From Streptomyces sp. SAI-127 (GTDB taxonomy: Bacteria > Actinomycetota > Actinomycetes > Streptomycetales > Streptomycetaceae): a DNA stretch of 64,000 nucleotides. Position 1 is the first letter of the stretch. Each line of letters starts with the position of its first letter. Made by a program: the position numbers and the translations under genes. The stretch spans positions 5,022,001-5,086,000 of the forward strand of contig NZ_JARXYJ010000001.1 of the NCBI RefSeq assembly GCF_029894425.1, written 5' to 3'. The notes under the pieces were generated by a model. It made no database searches. It had not been told where the DNA came from and was given only the letters and a program-made list of their open reading frames with translations. This document shows, one piece after another, positions 1 to 8,646 of this stretch.

Positions 1-1
1 T

Positions 2-121
2 CGGCGCGTGTACGAGGACACGGCCGCGGCCCAGGTCCGGCTCATCACCTGCGCGGGCGATTACGACCGTACGGCCAGGGACTACACCGACAACCTCGTG
101 GTCTTCGCCCACCTGCTCTGA
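2..121 (+). CDS. Class F sortase, C-terminal end only (5' truncated by window)
   Basis: Only the last 39 codons are present, in the frame ending at the TGA at 119-121. The visible segment contains LITCAGDYDR followed by a short loop and NLVVFAHLL. This matches the C-terminal strand of class F sortases, where the Cys of the TC motif is the catalytic nucleophile and an Arg follows a few residues later. These enzymes are membrane-anchored transpeptidases that join surface proteins to the wall or to each other. The N-terminal signal/anchor and catalytic His lie outside the window, so activity cannot be judged. The gene ends 153 bases before the spore-pigment operon and points the same way. Confidence 0.75.
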   Translation, partial: RRVYEDTAAAQVRLITCAGDYDRTARDYTDNLVVFAHLL

Positions 122-274
122 GCCCGCCCCGCCCGGCCGCCGGGCCCGCCGGTCACCCCCACGGTGCATACGAGTCGCGCGCTCGCGGAGGCGGCCTGAC
201 GATCGAGGAACGCCGACGTCATCCCCCGTGACCGGCGTCCGTCCGCCTCTGTCCCCGAAGGAGTTGTACACAGG

Positions 275-1432
275 ATGACCACCACGTCCGACCGTGTTTC
301 GAAAGCGCCCGAGCAACAGGCCTCGCAGCGAGTCTCCCAGTCCGTGTTCGACGGCTCCAGGCTCCGTGTCGTCCTGTTGGTGGACGTCTACGACGGGGCC
401 CAGCAGCAGTTCCTCGAGGCGTACGAGAGTCTGTGCAGCCAGGTCGCCTCCGTTCCCGGACATGTCAGCGACCAGCTGTGCCAGTCCATCGAGAACCCCT
501 CCCAGTGGCTCATCACCAGTGAGTGGGAGAGCGCACCGCCGTTCCTCACCTGGGTGAACAGCGAGGAACACGTGCGGATGGTGGAGCCGCTGCACAGTTG
601 CGTCCGGGACACCAGGTCGCTGCGCTTCCACATCGTCCGCGAGACCGGCGGCCCGGCGGTGCAGACCGGGCCCGGCAAACGCCGGCTCCAGGCGTCCCCC
701 AGGATCGGTGACGGCCTGATCCGGCACGCGCTCACCTTCACGGTCAAGCCGGGCAGTGAGGACAAGGTCGCCAAGATCCTCGCCGGCTACACCTCACCGG
801 AGCCGCGGGTCGACGACTCCACCCAGCTGTGCCGCACCTCTCTCTTCATGCACGGCAACCGGGTGGTCCGGGCCATCGAGGTGCGGGGCGACCTGCTCGC
901 CGCGCTGCGCCACGTCGCCCGGCAGCCCGAGGTACGGGCCGTCGAGGAAGCCATCAACCCCTATCTCGAGCAGGACCGGGACCTCGACGACCCCGAGTCC
1001 GCCCGGCTCTTCTTCACCCGCGCGGCGCTGCCCGCCGTACACCATGTGACCACCGGTCAGGAGAGCCCGGAGGCGGAGCGGCACGCGCTGTACTACCCGG
1101 CCCGTGAAGGACGCGGTATGCAGCTGGCCGAGCTGCTCGCCCGGCAGGACGAGGCGGCGGCGGACGATCCGCGGGGACCGGTGCTGCGCAGCACGATCTT
1201 CCAGCGCGACGACGTCGTGATGCGGCTGGTCGACGTGCGCGGCGCCCTCGACAGCGACCCCGGCCCCGTGCTCGGTCTCACGGACCACGGCCGGGCGGCC
1301 GAGCTGACGGCACTGCTCGACGGCGAAGCCCTCGGACTTGACGCTCGGGCGCTGAAGGACAGCACCCCCGCCGACCTCCTCGCGGTCTCCCGCATGGATC
1401 TCGTCACCGACCGCCGCGCGCCCGGCGCCTGA
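275..1432 (+). CDS. SchA/CurD-like spore-pigment protein (whiE ORFI-type)
   Basis: A 385-residue protein opening the pigment operon. Residues about 30-125 look like an antibiotic-biosynthesis-monooxygenase (ABM) dimeric alpha/beta-barrel fold, with a W..SEW pattern. Residues about 140-385 resemble the SchA/CurD domain that is found almost only in spore-pigment polyketide clusters. The exact reaction is unknown; a role in late tailoring or in association with the polyketide complex is inference. GAAGGAG lies about a dozen bases before the ATG. The position just before a cupin and the ketosynthase pair matches the ORFI position of the S. coelicolor whiE cluster. Expression in aerial hyphae or spores is expected by analogy, but no promoter could be assigned in 122-274. 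Confidence 0.85.
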   Translation: MTTTSDRVSKAPEQQASQRVSQSVFDGSRLRVVLLVDVYDGAQQQFLEAYESLCSQVASVPGHVSDQLCQSIENPSQWLITSEWESAPPFLTWVNSEEHVRMVEPLHSCVRDTRSLRFHIVRETGGPAVQTGPGKRRLQASPRIGDGLIRHALTFTVKPGSEDKVAKILAGYTSPEPRVDDSTQLCRTSLFMHGNRVVRAIEVRGDLLAALRHVARQPEVRAVEEAINPYLEQDRDLDDPESARLFFTRAALPAVHHVTTGQESPEAERHALYYPAREGRGMQLAELLARQDEAAADDPRGPVLRSTIFQRDDVVMRLVDVRGALDSDPGPVLGLTDHGRAAELTALLDGEALGLDARALKDSTPADLLAVSRMDLVTDRRAPGA

Positions 1433-1503
1433 TTCGCCGGCCACCGGGCCGTGACCGGCGGCCACGCCCTCATGTCGAAGCAGCACATGTTCGGAGGAAC
1501 GTC

Positions 1504-1965
1504 GTGATCAAACGTCATCCCGGAGTGGTGGATCTCAGCGAGGTCGAGCCCAACACCCGGCGCGGAGGCGATCTGCGCGCCATGCTCACCCCCACCACGG
1601 TCGGCTCCACCAGCGGTTTCATGGGCGTGGCCATCGTGCAGCCCGGCGACCGCATCGCCGAGCACTACCACCCGTACTCCGAGGAGTTCATCTACGTCGT
1701 CTGCGGACAGCTCGAGGTGGACCTGGACGGCGAGCCCCACCCGCTCCAACCCGAGCAGGGGCTCCTGATCCCGTCCCACATGCGGCACCGCTTCCGCAAC
1801 GTCGGCAATGTGGAGGCCCGCATGGTCTTCCACCTCGGCCCGCTGGCCCCCAGCCCACCGCTCGGGCACGTCGACACCGAGGACGCCGACGGCGTGCCGA
1901 TCCCGGCGGAGGCGGCCCACGCGGGTGCGGGCGGGCCGGCCGAACGATCCCGGCTGCGCTCATGA
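1504..1965 (+). CDS. Cupin-domain protein of spore-pigment cluster (whiE ORFII-type)
   Basis: A 153-residue single-domain cupin. The first cupin motif is visible as [10 protein letters not shown] followed by an acidic strand, with His and Glu placed to bind a metal. The second motif is around [10 protein letters not shown]. Start is a GTG after AGGAAC. Its stop overlaps the next start in an ATGA, so translation is probably coupled to KS-alpha. In whiE-type clusters this cupin is the second gene and is thought to act as a cyclase-like or tailoring factor; its substrate has not been established. The C-terminal tail after the cupin core is Ala/Gly-rich and probably disordered. Confidence 0.85.
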   Translation: MIKRHPGVVDLSEVEPNTRRGGDLRAMLTPTTVGSTSGFMGVAIVQPGDRIAEHYHPYSEEFIYVVCGQLEVDLDGEPHPLQPEQGLLIPSHMRHRFRNVGNVEARMVFHLGPLAPSPPLGHVDTEDADGVPIPAEAAHAGAGGPAERSRLRS

Positions 1966-3230
1966 GGAGGCGCGTGGCGGTCACCGGCATAGGAATCGTC
2001 GCCCCGGGAGGCATCGGTGTCCCGGCGTTCTGGGATCTGCTGACCAGCGGTCGTACGGCGACCCGCGGCATCACGTTCTTCGACCCGTCCGGGCTGCGTT
2101 CGCAGATCGCCGCCGAGTGCGACTTCGACCCGGCGGCCCACGGACTGGACGCGGAACAGATCGCACGGAGCGACCGCTACCTCCAGTTCGCCCTGGTCGC
2201 CGGGGAGGAGGCGATAGCGGACTCCGGCCTCGACCTGGCCGGGGAGAACCCGTGGCGGGTCGGGGTCTCCCTGGGCACCGCGGTCGGCGGAACCACCCGG
2301 CTGGAACACGACTACGTCCTGGTCAGCGACCGCGGGCAGCACTGGGACGTGGACCACCGCAAGGCCGACCCGCACCTGCACCGGGCGTTCACGCCCAGCA
2401 CCCTCGCCTCGGCGGTGGCGGAGCGGTTCGAGGCACGCGGGCCGGTGCAGACCGTCTCCACGGGCTGCACCTCGGGGCTCGACGCGGTCGGGTACGCCTT
2501 CCACACGATCGAGGAGGGCAGGGCCGACGTCTGCATCACCGGCGCCTCGGACTCGCCGATCTCACCGATCACCATGGCCTGCTTCGACGCGATCAAGGCC
2601 ACTTCCCCGAGCAACGACGACCCCGCCCACGCCTCGCGCCCCTTCGACGCCCGCCGCAACGGGTTCGTCATGGGCGAGGGCGGCGCGGTGCTCGTCCTGG
2701 AGGAGCTGGAGCACGCCCGGGCCCGCGGTGCGCACGTGTACTGCGAGATAGGCGGCTACGCCACCTTCGGCAACGCCTACCACATGACCGGTCTGACCCG
2801 TGAGGGCCTGGAAATGGCCCGGGCCATCGAGGACGCCCTCGGCCAGGCCCGGCTCGACGCCACGGCGATCGACTACGTCAACGCGCACGGGTCGGGCACC
2901 CAGCAGAACGACCGGCACGAGACGGCAGCGGTCAAACGGGCTCTGGGCGCGCACGCCTACGACACGCCCATGAGCTCCATCAAATCCATGGTGGGTCATT
3001 CCCTCGGCGCGATCGGGGCGATCGAGGTCGTCGCCTGCACCCTGGCCCTGGCCCGCCAGGTCGTCCCGCCCACCGCGAACTACGAGACCCCGGACCCCGA
3101 GTGCGACCTGGACTACGTCCCGCGCGTCGCCCGCGAGCGCAAACTGCGCAGCGTGCTCTCCGTGGGCAGTGGGTTCGGCGGCTTCCAGTCCGCGGTGATC
3201 ATGACCCTGCCGAGGGAGAGGACCGAATGA
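1962..3230 (+). CDS. whiE-ORFIII: Type II polyketide ketosynthase alpha (KS-alpha), spore pigment
   Basis: A 422-residue beta-ketoacyl synthase that makes the carbon-carbon bonds of the pigment polyketide, working as a heterodimer with the next gene product and the ACP. The catalytic triad is complete: Cys169 in STGCTSGLD, His309 in [11 protein letters not shown] and His346 in SMVGHSLGA. The ATG overlaps the cupin stop, and the gene ends in an ATGA overlap with KS-beta, the usual coupling that gives equal amounts of the two subunits. Length and motif spacing are normal for the family. The preceding cupin and SchA/CurD gene identify it as a spore-pigment enzyme rather than an antibiotic one. 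Confidence 0.95.
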   Translation: MRRRVAVTGIGIVAPGGIGVPAFWDLLTSGRTATRGITFFDPSGLRSQIAAECDFDPAAHGLDAEQIARSDRYLQFALVAGEEAIADSGLDLAGENPWRVGVSLGTAVGGTTRLEHDYVLVSDRGQHWDVDHRKADPHLHRAFTPSTLASAVAERFEARGPVQTVSTGCTSGLDAVGYAFHTIEEGRADVCITGASDSPISPITMACFDAIKATSPSNDDPAHASRPFDARRNGFVMGEGGAVLVLEELEHARARGAHVYCEIGGYATFGNAYHMTGLTREGLEMARAIEDALGQARLDATAIDYVNAHGSGTQQNDRHETAAVKRALGAHAYDTPMSSIKSMVGHSLGAIGAIEVVACTLALARQVVPPTANYETPDPECDLDYVPRVARERKLRSVLSVGSGFGGFQSAVIMTLPRERTE

Positions 3231-4477
3231 GCGCACCGCATCCCCGGCGCGCGGCCATCACCGGAATCGGCGTGGTCGCGCCCAACGGAAACAGCACCGA
3301 GGCCTTCTGGAAGGCCACCAGCGAGGGTGTCGTCGTCCTGGACCGGATCACCCGTGAGGGGTGCGAGCACCTGCCGCTGCGGGTGGCCGGCCAGATCCGG
3401 GACTTCGACCCGTCGGCGGCGATCGAGGAGCGCTACCTCGTCCAGACCGACCGGTTCACGCACTTCGCGATGGCAGCGGCCGACCTGGCACTGGATGACG
3501 CCGGGCTCACCCGGTCCGAAACCGACGCCGCGCCGTTCTCCGTGGGCGTGGTCACCGCTGCCGGATCCGGCGGCGGCGAGTTCGGGCAGCGCGAGCTGCA
3601 GCAACTGTGGGGCAAGGGAAGCCGCTTCGTCGGGCCGTACCAGTCCATCGCGTGGTTCTACGCCGCGAGCACCGGCCAGATCTCCATCCGGCGCGGCTTG
3701 AAGGGCCCCTGCGGGGTGGTCGCCGCCGACGAGGCCGGCGGTCTGGACGCCCTGGCGCATGCGGCGCGGGCCGTGCGGCGCGGCACCGACGTGATGGTGG
3801 CCGGCGCGACCGAGGCGCCGCTGGCCCCTTACTCGATGGTCTGCCAGCTCGGCTACGAGGAGCTGAGCACCGTCGCCGAACCGGACCGCGCCTACCGCCC
3901 GTTCACCACCGCGGCCTGCGGATTCGTGCCCGCCGAGGGCGGTGCCATGGTCGTCGTGGAGGCCGAGACCTCGGCCCGGGAACGCGGCGTGCCGGTGCGG
4001 GCCACCCTGGCGGGACACGCGGCGACGTTCACCGGCGCCTCCCGCTGGGACCAGTCCCGGGAGGGACTGGCCCAGGCGATCCGGGGCGCCCTGGACGAGG
4101 CCGGGTGCGCGCCCGAGGAGATCGACGTGGTCTTCGCCGACGCCCTCGGTGTCCCGGAGGCCGACCGTGCCGAGGCGCTGGCCATCGCGGACGCGCTGGG
4201 CCCGCACGGCACCCGCGTCCCCGTCACGGCGCCCAAGACCGCCATCGGCCGGGCCTGCGGCGCGGCGCCCGTGCTGGACGTCGCCGCCGCGGTGCTCGCG
4301 ATGGAGCACGGGGTGATCCCACCCACCCCCAACGTCTTCGACATCTGCCACGACCTCGACCTCGTCACCGCCCGCGCGCGAGCCACCGAGATGCGCACGG
4401 CGCTGGTCCTCAGCCGAGGACTCATGGGGTCGAACGCGGCGCTGGTGCTACGGCGCGGTGCCGCGGACGCCTCGTAG
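3227..4477 (+). CDS. whiE-ORFIV: Type II polyketide chain-length factor (KS-beta), spore pigment
   Basis: A 416-residue ketosynthase-like partner of KS-alpha that controls chain length and decarboxylates malonyl-ACP. The ATG at 3227 overlaps the KS-alpha stop; an in-frame upstream start at 3101 lies inside KS-alpha and is not used. The active-site Cys is absent as expected. The equivalent position, residue 169, reads DEAGGLD, so a Glu stands where most chain-length factors have Gln. The second His region is also degenerate ([12 protein letters not shown]), as is normal for this subunit. Translation is coupled to KS-alpha and is followed after 42 bases by the ACP. Confidence 0.93.
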   Translation: MSAPHPRRAAITGIGVVAPNGNSTEAFWKATSEGVVVLDRITREGCEHLPLRVAGQIRDFDPSAAIEERYLVQTDRFTHFAMAAADLALDDAGLTRSETDAAPFSVGVVTAAGSGGGEFGQRELQQLWGKGSRFVGPYQSIAWFYAASTGQISIRRGLKGPCGVVAADEAGGLDALAHAARAVRRGTDVMVAGATEAPLAPYSMVCQLGYEELSTVAEPDRAYRPFTTAACGFVPAEGGAMVVVEAETSARERGVPVRATLAGHAATFTGASRWDQSREGLAQAIRGALDEAGCAPEEIDVVFADALGVPEADRAEALAIADALGPHGTRVPVTAPKTAIGRACGAAPVLDVAAAVLAMEHGVIPPTPNVFDICHDLDLVTARARATEMRTALVLSRGLMGSNAALVLRRGAADAS

Positions 4478-4519
4478 CGGGGCGTCACACACACATCACC
4501 CAGCAAGGAGAGGAACCGC

Positions 4520-5258
<739 letters not shown>

Positions 5259-5272
5259 GCGGGACGGAGGAC

Positions 5273-5611
5273 ATGACGATGCATCAGTCCCTGATCGTCG
5301 CCCGGATGGCCCCGGAGTCGGCCCTGGACATCGCCAAGGTGTTCGAGGAGTCGGACCGGGGAGAACTGCCGCACCTCGTCGGGGTCGCCCGGCGCAGTCT
5401 CTTCCAGTTCGACGACGTGTACCTGCACCTCATCGAGTCCGAGCGGGACCCCGGGCCGGCCATCGCGAAGGCGGCCGGACACCCCGAGTTCCGGGACATC
5501 AGCGAACGGCTGGCGGCGTACGTCACCGCGTACGACCCGGCGACCTGGCGTTCACCGAAGGACGCGATGGCGCGGTGCTTCTACCGCTGGGAGCGGGACG
5601 CCGTCTCCTGA
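5273..5611 (+). CDS. whiE-ORFVII: Polyketide cyclase of the TcmI family (whiE ORFVII-type)
   Basis: A 112-residue ferredoxin-like protein of the TcmI cyclase family that closes later rings of the aromatic polyketide. Family marks include the N-terminal HQSLIVARM strand, the GVARRSLFQFDDVYLHLIE segment and a C-terminal MARCFYRWE. A GGACGGAGGAC ribosome-binding site lies before the ATG. It is the last gene of the forward operon; a strong inverted repeat starts 16 bases after its stop. The hydroxylase usually found with whiE clusters does not follow. Confidence 0.92.
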   Translation: MTMHQSLIVARMAPESALDIAKVFEESDRGELPHLVGVARRSLFQFDDVYLHLIESERDPGPAIAKAAGHPEFRDISERLAAYVTAYDPATWRSPKDAMARCFYRWERDAVS

Positions 5612-5626
5612 ACCGCCGCGGACCTC

Positions 5627-5665
5627 CGCTCGCCGGGCACGCAGTGTTCGCGTGCCCGGCGAGCG
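5627..5665 (+). terminator. Bidirectional terminator between the pigment operon and the convergent methyltransferase
   Basis: A perfect 16-bp inverted repeat, CGCTCGCCGGGCACGC and its complement, with a 7-base AGTGTTC loop. It lies between the stop of the cyclase gene and the stop of the methyltransferase on the other strand, so it can serve both. No T run follows, which is common in Streptomyces. Confidence 0.85.
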
Positions 5666-5669
5666 TCGG

Positions 5670-6698
5670 TCAGGCGGGGATCGTGCAGTCGAACGCGTGC
5701 AGGTAAGGGTTGACCGGGCGGACGTCGTCGATGACCAGACCCGCCTCCGTCAGCCTGCCCGTCATGCTCTCGGTGGTGTGCTTGGCCCCTCCGACGTTCA
5801 GGAGCAGCAGCAGGTCCATGGCGGTGCTGAACCGCATCGACGGCGAGTTGTCGACGAGGTTCTCGATGACCACGACCCGCGCTCCCGGGCCGCCCGCCGC
5901 GATGACGTTGCGCAGGGCCCGGGTGGTGCTGTCGTCGTCCCACTCCAGGATGTTCTTGATGATGTACACGTCGGCCCGGACCGGAACGGCCTCGCGGCAG
6001 TCACCGGGCACCAGGCGCGTCCGGTCCGCGAGCGCCCCTCCCGCGCGCAGCCGTGGGTCGACGTTCTCCACCACGCGCGGCAGGTCGAGCAGGGTGCCGT
6101 GGAGCGCCGGATACTTCTCCAGCAGGCTCGCCACCACATGCCCCTGGCCACCCCCGATGTCGGCGACCGAGGTGCTCCCCGACAGGTCGAGGAACTCCGC
6201 CACGTCCCGCGCGGACTGCACGCTGGAGGTCGTCATGGCGCGGTTGAAGACGTCGGCCGATTCCGGGGCGTCCTCGTTGAGGTAGTGGAAGAACTCCTTG
6301 CCGTACAGATCCTGTACGACGTTACGGCCGGAGCGCACCGCCTCGTCCAGCATCGGCCAGGCGTCCCAGGTCCACGGCTCGGTGCACCACAGCGCGATGG
6401 CGCGCAGGCTGTTCGGGTCGTCCTCGCGCAGCAGCCGGGACATGTCGGTGTGCGCGAACGTCCCGTCGGGCCGCTCGGCGAAGACGCCGTAGCAGGACAG
6501 CGCACGCAACAGCCGGCGCAGCGTCTTCGGCTCGGTCTTCACCGCGGCCGCGAGGTCCTCCACGGCCAGCGGGGTGTCCTCGAGGGCGTCGGCGACCCCC
6601 AGCCGGGCGGCCGCGCGGACGGCGGCCGCACATGCCGCCCCGAACACGAGTTCCCTGAGCCGCATGGACGGCGGCGGGGCGGTCTGTGCGGTTGTCAT
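5670..6698 (-). CDS. SAM-dependent O-methyltransferase beside the spore-pigment cluster
   Basis: A 342-residue class I O-methyltransferase of the polyketide/plant type: an N-terminal winged-helix dimerization domain (about 20-110) and a C-terminal Rossmann domain. The SAM site is visible as VADIGGGQGHVVASLLE, and the later acidic loop as PGDCREAVPV. The start at 6698 is preferred over an in-frame upstream codon because GAAGGAAGAGGG precedes it. The catalytic-loop motif, usually LHDW with a His general base, reads NILEWDDD here, so that His is not evident. The convergent position next to the pigment genes suggests it methylates the pigment, but this is inference. Confidence 0.85.
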   Translation of the reverse strand: MTTAQTAPPPSMRLRELVFGAACAAAVRAAARLGVADALEDTPLAVEDLAAAVKTEPKTLRRLLRALSCYGVFAERPDGTFAHTDMSRLLREDDPNSLRAIALWCTEPWTWDAWPMLDEAVRSGRNVVQDLYGKEFFHYLNEDAPESADVFNRAMTTSSVQSARDVAEFLDLSGSTSVADIGGGQGHVVASLLEKYPALHGTLLDLPRVVENVDPRLRAGGALADRTRLVPGDCREAVPVRADVYIIKNILEWDDDSTTRALRNVIAAGGPGARVVVIENLVDNSPSMRFSTAMDLLLLLNVGGAKHTTESMTGRLTEAGLVIDDVRPVNPYLHAFDCTIPA

Positions 6699-6740
6699 GT
6701 GCCCTCTTCCTTCTTCGAGTTCATGAGTGGCCACGGCCGG

Positions 6741-7811
6741 TCAGCACAGTCCCGCGGGGCTGGACGCCCGGCAGGTGTTGCCTTCGAAGGTGTTGCTCTT
6801 GGCGGTGTCCGTGTTGACGAGGTCCGCCGGGGCGTTGCCCTCGAGCACGTTGTCGGCGATCCGGTTCCGCTCGCTCGAGGTGCCCACGAAGCTCTTGAAC
6901 AGGACGATGCCGCCCGACAGCGGGGAGGCACCGACGTTGCCGGTGACGCGGTTGCCCGTCACCAGGGTGTCCTCGGCACCGGTCAGCACGATGCCGGAGC
7001 CCTGCAGCGCGTCCAGCCGTGCCGTCTTCGGGCAGGACTTGTTGTTTCTCGCGATGATGTTGTCGCGCACGGTCAGCGCGCCGGCCCTCGGCTTGTTCTC
7101 GTCGCCCACGACGAAGACGCCCGCGCAGTTTCCGGTGAGGTGGTTGCCCGCGACGGTGAGGTTCCTCAGGCGCCGGACGGTGATGCCGATCCGGTTGCCC
7201 TCCAGGCGGTTGCGTTCGACCACGGTTCCCCCGGTGTCCGCGGCGCCCGCCTCCTCCTTGATCGTGTTCGCGAGGAACAGGCCGGCGTCACCGTTGTCCC
7301 GGGCGGTGTTCTTCCGGAACACCCCGTGGACCGAACGCTCCTGGGCGATCCCCCACACGCCGTTCTTCACCGCGGTCACGTTCCGCACGGTCAGCCCGTC
7401 GGTCGCCATGGCGAACACGCCGCTCCCGGTGAAGCCGGTCACGGTGAGGGAGGCGATGGTGACGCCCTCGACGTCGTGGTCCTTCGTCCCGATCACGCAG
7501 ATGCCGTTGCCGGCCTCGGCACACTTGCCCGTGGCCTTCTCCGTGTCCGGCTCGATGACGGTGCTGCGGCCCATGCCGGTCAGGGTGACCCCGGGGGTGC
7601 TCACCATGACGCTCTCGCGATAGGTGCCGGGGGCCAGGAGAACGGTGTCTCCCGGCTCGGCGGCGTCCACCGCTCGCTGGATCGACTGTCCGGGAAAGAC
7701 CACGTGGGTCATCTGGTCGGCGGCGACGGGCGGGGCGGCCCCGAACACGGCCCCGATGATCGCCGCGGCGCATGCCAGGCGGGAGATATGAAATCTCATC
7801 ATATTCGGCAC
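6741..7811 (-). CDS. Secreted right-handed parallel beta-helix protein
   Basis: A 356-residue exported protein. A signal peptide covers about residues 5-31, ending VFGAAPPVAADQ. The rest is a run of short strands with repeated N, G and V residues typical of right-handed beta-helix (NosD/pectate-lyase-like) folds, starting FPGQSIQRAVDAAEPGDTVLLAPGTYRE. A GTG start at 7811 is chosen because TCAGGA lies six bases upstream; internal ATGs at residues 4 and 5 are alternatives. It reads into the methyltransferase with a 42-base gap, so the two could be co-transcribed. Four Cys residues suggest disulfides. The substrate is unknown. Confidence 0.8.
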   Translation of the reverse strand: MPNMMRFHISRLACAAAIIGAVFGAAPPVAADQMTHVVFPGQSIQRAVDAAEPGDTVLLAPGTYRESVMVSTPGVTLTGMGRSTVIEPDTEKATGKCAEAGNGICVIGTKDHDVEGVTIASLTVTGFTGSGVFAMATDGLTVRNVTAVKNGVWGIAQERSVHGVFRKNTARDNGDAGLFLANTIKEEAGAADTGGTVVERNRLEGNRIGITVRRLRNLTVAGNHLTGNCAGVFVVGDENKPRAGALTVRDNIIARNNKSCPKTARLDALQGSGIVLTGAEDTLVTGNRVTGNVGASPLSGGIVLFKSFVGTSSERNRIADNVLEGNAPADLVNTDTAKSNTFEGNTCRASSPAGLC

Positions 7812-8143
7812 GTTATGTCCTGAAAGGTCGTGAATGTGCCGGATGGGCCATCCGACGGCGTGTCACCGAGGTGACCCGGCGTGCGCCACAGCTTCCAGGT
7901 CCTCCGCACAAGATGTGACTTTCATCGTGCCGGGCGCACCGCCCGCTGCCGCCGGTGACGCCGGACATCTCCCGTTGTCGGAGGTCACGGGGCTGTGGAC
8001 ACCAACGCACGGCAGGAACGCCCGTGTACGCAGAGCAATATCTGTGCCCGTGGTGTGAGAAATAGACCCGGGGCCCGGCGAGTATTCCCAGGACCGGGGT
8101 GGGATGCAGAATTGACGAACCCGCAGGTCCGATCGCCGCGTGC
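7812..8143. other. Intergenic stretch with no recognised gene
   Basis: This gap separates the divergent beta-helix gene and cold-shock gene. Short open frames exist on both strands but none has a ribosome-binding site together with coding-like codon use. Its right edge abuts the cold-shock promoter and leader described next. Nothing else was recognised. Confidence 0.5.
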
Positions 8144-8267
8144 TACTGTCGATCTCAGTTGCAGGTGTGGTTGCCAGAAGGTTCATTTCCGACGGGTTAA
8201 TCAGCACGGCGACACGGAGGTTCACACAGGGTGAATTTCCGAAACCGCCTCCCGAAGGAGAAATGAC
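8144..8267 (+). promoter_or_regulatory. Cold-shock gene promoter -10 and long 5' leader, copy 1
   Basis: A TACTGT -10-like hexamer at 8144-8149 is followed eight bases later by AGTTGCAG (8157-8164) and TGGTT. The same arrangement precedes the second cold-shock gene (15812-15842), with 16 of 19 bases equal over the motif. The expected mRNA would have a leader of about 110 nt, like the long leaders of enteric cspA mRNAs, where a conserved cold box lies at the 5' end. No convincing -35 was seen. GAAGGAG precedes the coding start. Confidence 0.5.
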
Positions 8268-8471
8268 ATGGCTACTGGCACCGTGAAGTGGTTCAACGCG
8301 GAAAAGGGCTTCGGCTTCATCGAGCAGGACGGCGGCGGCCCCGACGTCTTCGCCCACTACTCGAACATCGCCGCCCAGGGCTTCCGCGAGCTGCAGGAAG
8401 GCCAGAAGGTGTCCTTCGACATCGCTCAGGGCCAGAAGGGCCCGACGGCCGAGAACATCGTTACCGCCTGA
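8268..8471 (+). CDS. Cold-shock protein CspA family, copy 1
   Basis: A 67-residue single cold-shock domain that binds single-stranded RNA/DNA and melts RNA structure. RNP1 (KGFGFIEQ) and RNP2 (DVFAHYSNI) are intact and the length is exactly that of the family. It differs from the second copy (15959-16162) at about nine residues by my count. GAAGGAG precedes the ATG. The DEAD-box helicase gene begins 175 bases downstream, separated by a strong hairpin, so helicase transcription must pass that hairpin or start separately. Confidence 0.97.
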   Translation: MATGTVKWFNAEKGFGFIEQDGGGPDVFAHYSNIAAQGFRELQEGQKVSFDIAQGQKGPTAENIVTA

Positions 8472-8498
8472 CACCGGCAACGCCGCACATCATTCGCA

Positions 8499-8532
8499 GC
8501 TGGGGCCCGCACCTTGCGGTGCGGGCCCCAGC
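8499..8532 (+). terminator. Hairpin terminator after cold-shock gene, copy 1
   Basis: Perfect 14-bp inverted repeat GCTGGGGCCCGCAC with a six-base CTTGCG loop and no T tract. It lies between the cold-shock gene and the helicase gene, so it could be a partial terminator that sets the ratio of the two. A shorter relative with the same GGGCCCGCAC core sits in the same place in copy 2. Confidence 0.75.
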
Positions 8533-8611
8533 TCGCGGCATTTCAGGGCGCATCACACATCGCCTTCGGCTCGTTCTCGCGATTCTCTGCGCTGCTCATC
8601 CGCTGCGGGAA

Positions 8612-8640
8612 TTCCTTGATACGCGCCGTATCAAGGAAGG
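8612..8640 (+). promoter_or_regulatory. Hairpin occluding the helicase ribosome-binding site, copy 1
   Basis: TTCCTTGATACG (8612-8623) pairs perfectly with CGTATCAAGGAA (8627-8638) around a three-base loop. The 3' arm contains most of the Shine-Dalgarno (AGGAAGG, 8634-8640), six bases before the helicase ATG at 8647. When folded, ribosome access should be reduced. The equivalent stem, with changed sequence, occurs before the second helicase gene. Control by temperature, cold-shock protein or the helicase itself is inference. Confidence 0.65.
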
Positions 8641-8646
8641 TTTCGC

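Noticed and set aside
2..121. Sortase considered as the anchor enzyme for the LAXTG protein at 55354
   Set aside because: The partial gene looks like class F, whereas LAXTG is the class E signal, and the two are over 55 kb apart.
5652..7823. Very long forward open frame (over 700 codons) across the methyltransferase and beta-helix genes
   Set aside because: It is antisense to two genes with clear motifs, lacks a ribosome-binding site and translates to Arg/Gly/His-rich sequence; such frames are common in high-GC DNA.
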